This document shows positions 9,393 to 17,625 of a stretch of DNA of 64,000 nucleotides, piece after piece (the first letter of the stretch is position 1; every line of letters starts with the position of its first letter). Below the pieces are notes generated by a model. It ran no database searches. It was not told the origin of the DNA and worked only from the letters and a program-made list of their open reading frames with translations. The stretch comes from Flavobacterium tyrosinilyticum (GTDB lineage Bacteria > Bacteroidota > Bacteroidia > Flavobacteriales > Flavobacteriaceae): positions 1,060,030 to 1,124,029 of the forward strand of contig NZ_JAMOKG010000002.1 of assembly GCF_023656565.1 (NCBI RefSeq), given 5' to 3'. The translations under genes and the position numbers were made by a program.

Positions 9393-10214
9393 ATGACTGA
9401 AATCTGGGAACTATATAAACAAGGTCAGTGGGAAGTGCCTTTTCTTACTTTCTCGATTTATCTGTTCATAGCGGCTTCACTTATTCTATATCTTATTATT
9501 GTTGCCAGCAGAAACGGTAAAATAAAGCGAGAACGTCTAAGCAAAGAATACAGTGTAATAATAGATAAGATATTGTCGGCTGTTATTTTTGAAGATGTTC
9601 CGTTTGCCGAAGTAAAGAAGGACAAAAATTTCCTAGTTCTTTTTGACACTTCTTTTTTCAGAGAAGTTTTGACAGAATCTCTTATCAATCTGCATAAAAA
9701 CTATGAAGGTGTTTATGCTCAAAAATTAGAACATTTTTATAAAGATTCTGGACTGATAAAAGATTCATTCAAAAAATTGAAAAGCCTGAAATGGGAGGTA
9801 AAATGCAAAGGAATCACCGAACTGGCAGAGTTTAATATCAATGAAGCTTTTGATCAGATTATTGTTTATTCTAAAGCCAGAAAGAAAACATTAAAAATTG
9901 TAGCACTAAATGCGGCTATTAAACTTGAAGGCACTGAAAGCATAAAATATCTTGTAGAACATTCAGATCCTATTGACGATTGGATGCAGTTAAATATCAT
10001 TGGTGCTTTTAAAAAACACGATATTGGTGATAGAGAAGGAATTGAACATTTGTTAGAATCGCAAAATACGACTGTAATTGCACTTGGTTTAAAACTGATA
10101 AAAGAACTTAAACTAACACAAAAGCTTCCTTATGTTGTTCATTTGGCAGACAATACATCAAATACTGTAATTAAATACAAAGCACAGAGTCTTTTACAGA
10201 CCTTAACACCATAA
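9393..10214 (+). CDS. Membrane-anchored HEAT-repeat protein
   Basis: One transmembrane helix near residues 18-38 (FLTFSIYLFIAASLILYLII) precedes a soluble region of about 230 residues. Its second half is alpha-helical and HEAT/armadillo-like (repeated helix pairs such as IKYLVEHSDPIDDWMQLNIIGAFKKH). The domain has no catalytic motif and is probably a scaffold on the cytoplasmic side. It lies 2 bp after the YaiO-like gene and 12 bp before the glycosyltransferase, so the three form one transcript. I would guess it tethers or regulates the glycosyltransferase, perhaps by binding the CheY-like protein. That partner is inference. Confidence 0.75.
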   Translation: MTEIWELYKQGQWEVPFLTFSIYLFIAASLILYLIIVASRNGKIKRERLSKEYSVIIDKILSAVIFEDVPFAEVKKDKNFLVLFDTSFFREVLTESLINLHKNYEGVYAQKLEHFYKDSGLIKDSFKKLKSLKWEVKCKGITELAEFNINEAFDQIIVYSKARKKTLKIVALNAAIKLEGTESIKYLVEHSDPIDDWMQLNIIGAFKKHDIGDREGIEHLLESQNTTVIALGLKLIKELKLTQKLPYVVHLADNTSNTVIKYKAQSLLQTLTP

Positions 10215-10226
10215 TATTATAAGAAA

Positions 10227-11657
10227 ATGACTTTTTTTAATACTGAAATAACGTGGTTTTTGGATGTATATATACTCCTTATATTGGGTTACGCCATACT
10301 AATCATATCTTCTTATTTAATGTTGGCTTATATTTCTACAAAAGAGCTTAGAAAATACCTTAAACGAAACAGCTTTGTAGATTATGAGGTTTTGTTAACC
10401 AGCGAGTTCGCACCAAAACTTTCGCTTATTGCGCCGGCTTATAATGAAGGTTTAACTATCGAAGAAAATGTAAAATCGCTGCTTTCACTGAATTACAACA
10501 ATTATCAGGTTATTGTGGTCAACGACGGAAGTAAAGACAATTCGATGGAAATCTTAACCAAAACCTACGATTTGGTTTTGACTGATTTGGATTTTCATCC
10601 GCAGATTGAAACCAAAAAAATCAGAGGAATTTACACTTCTAAAAATGCCGCTTTCAAAAAACTGATTGTCGTTGACAAAGAAAATGGGGGTAAAGCCGAT
10701 GCCTTAAATGTCGGACTTAATATTGCCCAAAATCCTTACGTAGTTTGTATCGATGTCGATTGTATCTTAGATAAAGATTCGCTTTTAAAACTCGCAAAAC
10801 CATTTTTAGAATCGTACGGAAAACGAATTATTGCAACAGGAGGAGTGGTGCGAATTGCCAATCAATGTGTAATTAAAAACGGACGCTTGGTGGAAGTAAA
10901 TGTTCCAGATGTGATGCTCTCGAGAATTCAGGTTTTAGAATATTTAAGAGCTTTTCTTTTAGGCCGAATGGCTTGGGGAAAATTAGATGGTTTATTACTT
11001 ATTAGTGGTGCTTTTGGAGCTTTTGACAAAGAAATAGCCATTCTTTCTGGCGGGTACAGCACCAAAACGGTTGGAGAAGACATGGAACTCATTGTCAGAA
11101 TGCGCCGTTATATGCTCGACAATAAACTGCCTTATTCGGTGAGTTATATTCCAGATCCGCTTTGCTGGACCGAAGCGCCCGAGGATTTCAAAATATTCAA
11201 AAAACAACGCTCCCGCTGGATGAGAGGAACTATAGAAACATTAAGCATTCACCGCGGAATGTTCTTAAATCCAAAATATAAATTATTAGGAATGCTAAGC
11301 GTGCCGTATTGGACTCTGTTTGAGTTTCTAGCGCCTGCAATAGAATTCATCGGTTTGGTTATAACCGCTGTATTTATAGTATTCGGGTTGCTAAACTGGC
11401 ATTTTTTCTTTTTGCTGCTGCTTTTTGTGTATACCTTTGCAGTGTTCTTTTCGGTGATTGCTTTGTACAGCGAAGAAAAAACCTATCATAAATACCCAAA
11501 ACAGGCCGATTTTTTCAAATTACTAATGGCCGCTTTTATTGAGCCGTTTTACTTTCATCCGCTTACAGTTTATGCGGCGTTAATTGGTTATAAAGAAAAA
11601 ATGATGGGGACTAAAGGTTGGGGAGAAATGACCAGAAAAGGATTTACGAAGAAATAG
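10227..11657 (+). CDS. Processive family-2 glycosyltransferase (PgaC/BcsA-like membrane synthase)
   Basis: The 476-residue membrane enzyme begins with a transmembrane helix (about 12-37). The GT2 catalytic domain carries VVNDGS (Asp100), the metal-binding DVD in VCIDVDC (Asp176/Asp178), the catalytic GEDME aspartate (Asp285) and the processivity motif QRSRW (327-331). At least three more membrane helices follow (about 350-435). All four conserved acidic/QxxRW elements of hexosaminyl or glucosyl polymerases are intact, so it should polymerise a sugar nucleotide and extrude the chain. It most resembles PgaC-type synthases, but the sugar cannot be told from sequence alone. The upstream TPR-barrel gene would supply an outer-membrane exit. 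Confidence 0.9.
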   Translation: MTFFNTEITWFLDVYILLILGYAILIISSYLMLAYISTKELRKYLKRNSFVDYEVLLTSEFAPKLSLIAPAYNEGLTIEENVKSLLSLNYNNYQVIVVNDGSKDNSMEILTKTYDLVLTDLDFHPQIETKKIRGIYTSKNAAFKKLIVVDKENGGKADALNVGLNIAQNPYVVCIDVDCILDKDSLLKLAKPFLESYGKRIIATGGVVRIANQCVIKNGRLVEVNVPDVMLSRIQVLEYLRAFLLGRMAWGKLDGLLLISGAFGAFDKEIAILSGGYSTKTVGEDMELIVRMRRYMLDNKLPYSVSYIPDPLCWTEAPEDFKIFKKQRSRWMRGTIETLSIHRGMFLNPKYKLLGMLSVPYWTLFEFLAPAIEFIGLVITAVFIVFGLLNWHFFFLLLLFVYTFAVFFSVIALYSEEKTYHKYPKQADFFKLLMAAFIEPFYFHPLTVYAALIGYKEKMMGTKGWGEMTRKGFTKK

Positions 11658-11660
11658 AAG

Positions 11661-12290
11661 ATGACAAAGAAAATTTTAATAGTTGATGATCATTTGGTAG
11701 TGCGAAATGGAGTGGCCATGATTTTGGAGCGACAATTTGATGATGTTGCCATTTCGAATGCTGAAAATTTCTTTGAAGCGATTGCACTTTTAAAAAATCT
11801 CCCTTTTGACTTAGTGATTTTAGATATCAATATTCCAGGCGGAAAAAGCACTGATATGATAACCGATATAAGAGCCATTCAGCCCGAGGTGAAAATATTG
11901 ATTTTCTCAGCGCACGAAGAAGAACAATATGCTTTAAAATATCTTTCTTCTGGTGCCAACGGTTATGTAGACAAATTGTGCAGTGAAGAAAAAATCATGT
12001 TTGCTATTACTTCAATTTTCGAGTCTGGAACGTATATTTCTTCTGAATTATTTAGTAAACTAGTAAATATTCAGACGAGTAAAAAGACTTTAAATCCGTT
12101 GGAAGGTTTGTCTAAAAGAGAACTTCAAATTACAGATTTACTGGTTCAAGGAAATGGTAATTTAGAAATTTCAAACAAACTCAATATTCACATGTCGACC
12201 GTGAGTACTTACAAAGCGAGGGTTTTTGAGAAATTAAAAGTCAATAATCTGGTAGAACTCATTAATTTATATAATACGTTTCAGAGTTAG
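11661..12290 (+). CDS. LuxR/NarL-type response regulator
   Basis: It has a receiver domain (VDDH at 8-11, LVILDINIPGG with the acceptor Asp near 56, conserved Lys in GYVDKL) and a C-terminal LuxR helix-turn-helix (LSKRELQITDLLVQGNGNLEISNKL..STVSTYKARVFEKL). The size of 209 residues is standard. It starts 3 bp after the glycosyltransferase. Its end overlaps the end of the convergent propeller sensor kinase by 4 bp. That kinase has no receiver of its own, so the two are a likely cognate pair. Confidence 0.92.
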   Translation: MTKKILIVDDHLVVRNGVAMILERQFDDVAISNAENFFEAIALLKNLPFDLVILDINIPGGKSTDMITDIRAIQPEVKILIFSAHEEEQYALKYLSSGANGYVDKLCSEEKIMFAITSIFESGTYISSELFSKLVNIQTSKKTLNPLEGLSKRELQITDLLVQGNGNLEISNKLNIHMSTVSTYKARVFEKLKVNNLVELINLYNTFQS

Positions 12291-15200
12291 TTGTATTCTA
12301 CCATAATTTCGATTGTAGTTCCTTTATCAAGATCACTAATAATGTTAATATTCCCTTCAATAAGAATAAGAAGTTCGATAATCATATGAAGTCCGAGATG
12401 GTAATTTTTTGAAATTGGGTTTTTATAAAAATTATGGTAATAATCAATAAGTTCTTTACTCATTCCTTTACCATTATCTATAATTTTTAAAGTCAGAATA
12501 TTTTCTTGAATCGTGCATAAGAGCTCAATTCTTCCGTTTTTGGTGTTTTTTATGGCATTATCAATCAGATTATGAATGATAATAGAAAGCGCTTTCTTGT
12601 TGGTTCTCACACAAAAACCTTTTTCTACATTATTGGCAATAGAAACGTTTTCTGCTTCTGCAATCTTTTCAAAAATCTGGATTCGTTCTTCGATCAATTC
12701 ATGCAAAGAATAACTCTCGTCTTCCAGTTTTTTTCCTTCAATAAAAATAGAAGAATATTTTATTAGATTTTCTACATATTCATAAAGCTGAGATGTCGAA
12801 GTCTGTAAGGTCGTTAATTGCTGTTTGAGGCGTTGGTCGTCTTGAATACTGCTGTTTTCCGAAATATGTTTTATAGAAGAAGACAAGAATTTTAACGGAC
12901 TTTTTATATCGTGGCTCACACTTTTAACCAGCATTTCGTGCTGTTTAATTTCTTGTTTTAGATTGTTTTCCGTTTTTTCAAGCTTTTTAACCGTAGAGGC
13001 TAATTTTTTGGTTTTTTTCGCAATTACTTCTTCCAGCTGTCTTCTTTTCATTCTTTGATAATACAATCTGATATGCCAGATCGAAATTACAAAACCAACG
13101 GCCAGAATACCGCAGAGAATGGCAAACCAGATCGTCTGGTAAAATTTTGCAGGCACAACAAGAATTACAGTTTTGTAGGCGTAATTGGCATTAAAACCAG
13201 ATAAACTTCTAAAGGTAAGTTTATAAGTTCCAGGAGGAAGCGTGGTAAAAGATATCGATTTGTCAGCTTTTAATCGTTCCCAGTGATCACTGCCAATTTT
13301 GTCCATTTTTGCTTCGATAGCCAGATTTTTAGGATTGCCATAATAAGGATAAGAAACCAAAAAACTAACCCTTTGAAAGTTGTTGTTTAAAACAATGGTG
13401 TCTTTTGGATCAATTGTTTTCTGATCCAAAACAATCCTGTCAATAAAAAGTTCTTTGCCAGGCAGTAAAGGAGCTACTTTGTAAGGATTAAAAAATACGA
13501 TGCCATTCATGGACGGAAAAACGATATCATTATTTTTTAGAAAATTGCCGCAGTGCTGGCATCCACCATTAAATTCGTTAATCAGGAAACCATCCGATTT
13601 AGTGTATTGATGGTAGTAAATAACGGTGTTTTTATTTTTAATATATTGAAGAAGCGCTTTTCTAGAAACTTGAAAAAGTCCTTTGTTGGTAGATATCCAG
13701 AAAAAATTATTTTTATCTTCAATGATGCAGTGTGTCGTGTTAAGATAATGCTCTTCATCTGTTGGAAAAGAATGCAGCATTTGGTTTTCATACAGAAAAA
13801 AGCCTTTTTCGTATGTGGTGAGCCAAATTTTTTGCTTACTGTCTATAAAGACACTTCGAATATTTATTTTTTCGGTATTTTTTGCAAAATCTAACTTTTT
13901 GGTTTTTAGATTATAAAGAAACAAACCGTTATCTCCAGCCAAGTACAGAATATTGTTTTGCTGGACAATATAATTAATGTTGTTTTTCAAAACTGCTTCA
14001 AGCTTCGAAACTCCATTTTTTATGGAATATAATTTGGGCTTGTGAAACTCGTCCAGACTCAAAGCAACCCAGATGGTATTGCTGTTATCTTTAAATATTG
14101 TTTTCGGGTTTTGATCAAAAGGGTAGGTGCGATATTCTTTATATGCTGATTTTTTCAGATAACAAAGTATTTTCATTCCCCGGCTGATCCAGATATTTTT
14201 TTCGTCATCAAGAGCGATGTTTATTCTTTCATCCAGATAAACGCTCTTAGGAAAAGGAATACTGTTAAGAACTCCTTTATTGCTAATAATCAGCCCTTCA
14301 GAAGTGATGACGGTACTGTCGCTAAAAGCTTGTGCAGCATAGTAAACTTCAGCTTTTCCTTTGTTTTTGGTTACTGTTTTAAACACAGGAAAAGAAATAA
14401 TACACAATCCGTTTGTACCGCTTCCTAAATACAGTTTTTTGTTTTTCTGGTCAAAATAAATAGCGATAATATTACTTGTTTCAAAATCTCTGTATTCGAC
14501 AATTAATTGGGCTGTTAAATGGTCATTTTGATTTTTTAGCTGATAGATTTTGTTTTTTATAGAAAGAAAAACCTGTCCTGTCGTAATATTCCAATATAGT
14601 TTACGATTGTTTTTTGAAACTAATGCATTTAGCTTTCCAGAAGATTTGCCTTTTTTAGAAAAACAGTAGTAATCGCCATTATCTGCGAGATAGAAAAGAG
14701 AATTGTCGATTGCAAAAAAATTAAAAACATTATCGTTTTGAAAGGCAGTTTTAGAAATGCTTTTCATTTTAGAATCGCATAATTCGACCTTTTGATTATC
14801 TATAAAAAATATATTTCCATTAGATAATCTGATATAATAAGATTCACGCTCATTAATGCTATAGTTTGAGGGAAGACCGTCGTGAAAAAAGAAACGTCTG
14901 CCGTTTCGCACTAAACTAGAATTGCTAGCGCTTTTTTTGAGTATTTGGACTTTGCCATTTCGGATAAAGACAAGCTCTTTTTTGCTTTCGTTAAAACTGG
15001 TAAGACTGTCTTTTTCGATGCTTCCAAAAATATCTGTAAAACGGGTATGTTCTAAAGAGGTGTTGGAAGAATTAAAAACAAGAAAATTATTTCCGTCATA
15101 TCGGACAATGCCATTTTCGGTCGTCATCCATATAAAATTGTGTTTGCCCTGAACAATTGCTTTTATGCTATTCTGCTGCAGCTCGTTATTATCTGCAGTG

Positions 15201-15301
15201 TACCATCTCGCCGAGTAGTTTTCTTGGCAGGCCATTTTGGTTGTAATGAGCAAAAGCAGAAAACAACAGTAACGCAAAATATGAACCGCTATTTTTGGCA
15301 T
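12287..15301 (-). CDS. Two-component sensor kinase with periplasmic propeller and Y_Y_Y domain
   Basis: After a signal-like hydrophobic segment (residues 10-24), about 590 residues contain two-component-regulator propeller repeats (for example IWMTTENGIVRYDGN, IWLTTYEKGFFLYEN, FWISTNKGLFQVS). A Y_Y_Y beta-sandwich follows (about 640-700, TLPPGTYKLTFRS), then one membrane helix near 706-728 and a coiled coil. The HisKA box SVSHDIKSPLKF has its phospho-acceptor near His797, and an HATPase domain (NLIDNAIKNTKNG, DNGKGMSKE, LGLHMI) closes the protein. Unlike the hybrid HTCS glycan sensors of Bacteroidota, it stops at the ATPase domain, with no receiver or AraC output. The convergent LuxR regulator is its probable partner. 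The ligand is unknown. Confidence 0.9.
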   Translation of the reverse strand: MPKIAVHILRYCCFLLLLITTKMACQENYSARWYTADNNELQQNSIKAIVQGKHNFIWMTTENGIVRYDGNNFLVFNSSNTSLEHTRFTDIFGSIEKDSLTSFNESKKELVFIRNGKVQILKKSASNSSLVRNGRRFFFHDGLPSNYSINERESYYIRLSNGNIFFIDNQKVELCDSKMKSISKTAFQNDNVFNFFAIDNSLFYLADNGDYYCFSKKGKSSGKLNALVSKNNRKLYWNITTGQVFLSIKNKIYQLKNQNDHLTAQLIVEYRDFETSNIIAIYFDQKNKKLYLGSGTNGLCIISFPVFKTVTKNKGKAEVYYAAQAFSDSTVITSEGLIISNKGVLNSIPFPKSVYLDERINIALDDEKNIWISRGMKILCYLKKSAYKEYRTYPFDQNPKTIFKDNSNTIWVALSLDEFHKPKLYSIKNGVSKLEAVLKNNINYIVQQNNILYLAGDNGLFLYNLKTKKLDFAKNTEKINIRSVFIDSKQKIWLTTYEKGFFLYENQMLHSFPTDEEHYLNTTHCIIEDKNNFFWISTNKGLFQVSRKALLQYIKNKNTVIYYHQYTKSDGFLINEFNGGCQHCGNFLKNNDIVFPSMNGIVFFNPYKVAPLLPGKELFIDRIVLDQKTIDPKDTIVLNNNFQRVSFLVSYPYYGNPKNLAIEAKMDKIGSDHWERLKADKSISFTTLPPGTYKLTFRSLSGFNANYAYKTVILVVPAKFYQTIWFAILCGILAVGFVISIWHIRLYYQRMKRRQLEEVIAKKTKKLASTVKKLEKTENNLKQEIKQHEMLVKSVSHDIKSPLKFLSSSIKHISENSSIQDDQRLKQQLTTLQTSTSQLYEYVENLIKYSSIFIEGKKLEDESYSLHELIEERIQIFEKIAEAENVSIANNVEKGFCVRTNKKALSIIIHNLIDNAIKNTKNGRIELLCTIQENILTLKIIDNGKGMSKELIDYYHNFYKNPISKNYHLGLHMIIELLILIEGNINIISDLDKGTTIEIMVEYN

Positions 15302-15360
15302 CTGACTAAATTATAGAACAAACTTAGCAAACATAAATCACAATTTGCCGTTTGTAGTTT

Positions 15361-15384
15361 TAAATCTACAACGTTGTAGATTTA
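15361..15384. promoter_or_regulatory. 24-bp perfect palindrome, candidate operator
   Basis: TAAATCTACAAC is followed directly by its exact reverse complement, GTTGTAGATTTA, with no spacer. It lies 80 bp before the start of the NAD(P)-binding gene at 15465, and 41 bp before a TATATTTGC sequence (15425-15433) that fits the Bacteroidota -7 element TAnnTTTG. The symmetry and position suggest a binding site for a dimeric repressor or activator. No candidate regulator gene is adjacent. Confidence 0.6.
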
Positions 15385-15464
15385 TTGGCACAGCAAAAAT
15401 AAGTCTTATAGTACTTTGTACCGCTATATTTGCGTTATAAGGTTAAAAGCAAAATGCAAAACGT

Positions 15465-16019
15465 ATGAAGGTAGGGGTAATTGGTTTATGTAGTTTTACA
15501 ATGGATTTTGTGAACCGTGCGGTAGGGGCTGGGCATCAGGTATTATTAAGTTCTACACGCGAAAATCGTCAGTTTAAAGATATGGCGCAGACTTTGGGAG
15601 AGAACGTAAAATTGGTTAGCAAAGATGAAGCTGCAAAAGCCAGCATTTTGATAGTGTTTATTCCGCGTGAAGATGTTGGATTATTCTTGACAGATTTGCC
15701 AGATATGAACGAAAAAGTAATTATATACGAGAGCAATCCTATTTTTAGTTTAGAATGCTTGAAGCCAAATTCAAAATCATCACCTGAAATTATTGCTTCT
15801 CTTTTGCCGGAAGCTCATGTTATAAAGGTTCTTAATATAGTTAATCCAGAAGTGTTTTCTATAATAAACCAAAAGAAGAATGGTAATGAAATATTTTATA
15901 CAGGATTGAATAAACAGGCAAAAAATAAAGCCAAAACATTTTTTAAAAGCCTAAATCTTATTGGAGTAGATTTTGAAGAATTGTACCAACTTCCAGTGCA
16001 TTCTTGTTTCCTGAATTAA
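15465..16019 (+). CDS. NADPH-dependent F420-reductase-like Rossmann protein
   Basis: The 184-residue protein follows the pattern of the F420H2:NADP oxidoreductase-like family: an initial strand MKVGVIG, a helix and AGHQVLLSSTR, where the serine/arginine fits NADP 2'-phosphate binding. KASILIVFIPRED and a late region near VKVLNIVNPEVF follow. The usual GxGxxG loop is replaced by GLCSFT, so the glycine-rich contact is degenerate and binding may be weakened. A palindromic operator candidate and a -7-like promoter motif lie just upstream. Substrate unknown; a small redox enzyme is the best guess. Confidence 0.7.
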   Translation: MKVGVIGLCSFTMDFVNRAVGAGHQVLLSSTRENRQFKDMAQTLGENVKLVSKDEAAKASILIVFIPREDVGLFLTDLPDMNEKVIIYESNPIFSLECLKPNSKSSPEIIASLLPEAHVIKVLNIVNPEVFSIINQKKNGNEIFYTGLNKQAKNKAKTFFKSLNLIGVDFEELYQLPVHSCFLN

Positions 16020-16071
16020 AGAGGAATATATTACGAAACCAGCTTTGAATAAATTAGAATTGTTCAACTTA

Positions 16072-16108
16072 AAATGCTCCCAGAAAAGCTAACTTTCTGG
16101 GACATTTT
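16072..16108. terminator. Bidirectional terminator between convergent genes
   Basis: A 9-bp perfect stem (TCCCAGAAA / TTTCTGGGA, 7-nt loop) is extended by AAATG/CATTT with one bulged C. It is flanked by A4 and T5. It lies between the NAD(P)-binding gene and the converging EamA gene, so it can serve both. Confidence 0.8.
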
Positions 16109-16136
16109 TGGTGCTATTTCTTTAAAAAGTTAAAGA

Positions 16137-17069
16137 TTAGTCTAAATCGGTTTTTAAGATAGCTTTCTTTTCAGTGCTTTTACTCAACAAAAAGACAGTC
16201 GAAACTATTAATAAACTTCCCATCCAGTCAATCACAGAGAAAGGTGTTTTAAGCCAATAAACAGCTAAAATAGTGGCAGCAAGTGGCTCAGCAGATGCTA
16301 ATAAACTGGCTTTTTGAGCTCCAATAATTTTCACGGAATTAAGATAGAATGTAAATGCAATTAAAGTTCCAAATACAATTATTAAAGCGGTATATAAAAA
16401 GGTAAGTGAATCCCATTGTCCTTCTATTTGCCAAGGAGCTTTGATAAAGCTAAAGGCAAAACCACCGCAAAACATTCCCCAACCAATTACGACTGAAGGT
16501 TTATATTTATGAAGCAATTTAGCTGGTTGTAACGTATAAATGGCCAAAGCAACTGCAGAACTAAGTCCGAAAAATAAAGCAGTTCCAGAAATAGCTAGTT
16601 TATTAAGATTGCCATGCGTTACTAAGAGTACCGTTCCAGTTACGGCAAGTATAATAGCTAATGTTTCTTTTGCTTTGGGTAGTTTCTTAAATTTTAAGGC
16701 TAAGTAAACGGCAATGATAATTGGGCCACAGAATTGCAATATGGTAGCAGTTGCAGCATTAGAATGTTTTATTGCAGCGAAATAGGTGTATTGTACAGAA
16801 AGCATTCCGGCAATGCTAAATAGTAATAATTGAAAAGCATCTTTTTTAGATTTCCAGATTTCAAATAAAGCAGTTTTTTGACTTATTTTTGAATAAAATA
16901 AAAGTATAATTCCTGAGACTAACATTCTAACCGTAATTAACCATTCTACATTTATTCGTCTTTCTTGAAATAAAAATTGTCCAAACGTTCCCGAAATTCC
17001 CCAAAATATGGCCGCTATAATAGCCAAAAGAAATCCCTTAAATATTGATTTACTCATTTTTGTGTTCAT
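16137..17069 (-). CDS. EamA/DMT-family transporter
   Basis: The 310-residue protein has ten hydrophobic helices in two homologous EamA halves: the first opens with LLAIIAAIFWGISGTFGQFLF, the second with ALFFGLSSAVALAIYTLQPAKLL. The motif ASAEPLAATILAVYWL near residue 257 is typical of drug/metabolite transporters. It probably exports a small metabolite or amino acid. It is divergent from a frameshifted Lrp/AsnC regulator gene, a pairing often seen for exporters controlled by a ligand-responsive Lrp protein. An alternative ATG four codons in (MSKSIF) is possible. Confidence 0.88.
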   Translation of the reverse strand: MNTKMSKSIFKGFLLAIIAAIFWGISGTFGQFLFQERRINVEWLITVRMLVSGIILLFYSKISQKTALFEIWKSKKDAFQLLLFSIAGMLSVQYTYFAAIKHSNAATATILQFCGPIIIAVYLALKFKKLPKAKETLAIILAVTGTVLLVTHGNLNKLAISGTALFFGLSSAVALAIYTLQPAKLLHKYKPSVVIGWGMFCGGFAFSFIKAPWQIEGQWDSLTFLYTALIIVFGTLIAFTFYLNSVKIIGAQKASLLASAEPLAATILAVYWLKTPFSVIDWMGSLLIVSTVFLLSKSTEKKAILKTDLD

Positions 17070-17083
17070 TATTAATTTATAGA

Positions 17084-17147
17084 ATGCAAAATTGCATCAT
17101 TTTTAAAGGTTATTTTGTTTAAATTTGAAGACGAATTTGCAATTTTG
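17084..17147. promoter_or_regulatory. Candidate Lrp/AsnC binding sites in divergent promoter region
   Basis: ATGCAA-AA-TTGCAT (17084-17097) is a near-perfect palindrome. TTTGCAATTTTG (17136-17147) repeats its core in inverted form, ending 8 bp before the regulator ATG. The region lies between the EamA transporter and the regulator, the usual place for Lrp-family control. Assigned from symmetry and position only. Confidence 0.45.
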
Positions 17148-17155
17148 TTTCATTT

Positions 17156-17616
17156 ATGGATAGTTTTGATAAAGAAATACTAGAAATCCTTCAAAAAAAT
17201 AATTTAACTCCGCAACGAGATATTGGAGAAACAATTGGTTTATCTGCTGCTGCAGTACAGCGAAGAATAAAAAAAGAATGCGTGAAGAAGGCATAATCAA
17301 GAAAGATATTTCAATTCTAGAGAGAGAAGCCCTAGGAAATCCTGTTACCTTAATTGTTGAAGTATTTTTGGAAAATGAACAAATCGATTTGATTGATGAA
17401 ACCAAAAAGTTATTTGTATCTTGTTTGGCTGTACAACAATGCTATTACGTTACTGGTGAATCTGATTTTGTTTTAGTAATTATAGCAAAATCAATGGCAG
17501 ATTATGAAAAGCTTACAAGAGAGTTATTTTTTGCGAATAAAAATGTTAAGAGATTTAGAACCGTTGTCGCAATGGGAGTAGAAAAATTAGGACTGAATAT
17601 TCCAATTACATTGTAG
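17156..17616 (+). pseudogene. Lrp/AsnC-family regulator split by a frameshift in an A7 run
   Basis: From the ATG at 17156 the first 40 codons give an Lrp helix-turn-helix (FDKEILEILQKN, IGETIGLSAAAVQRRIKK). The frame then runs into a stop at 17294. From 17278 the -1 frame continues the same protein (MREEGIIKKDISIL, then the RAM ligand-binding domain with VTGESDFVLVI) to 17616. The joint total of about 153 residues is the normal Lrp length. The break lies in ATA AAA AAA G: seven A, where five would give the canonical RIKRMREEG. Reading back one base on A AAA AAA also restores a full protein, with one extra residue. It may be a true pseudogene, a phase-variable gene, a programmed slip or a sequencing error. 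Confidence 0.8.
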
Positions 17617-17625
17617 TTTAGTAAA

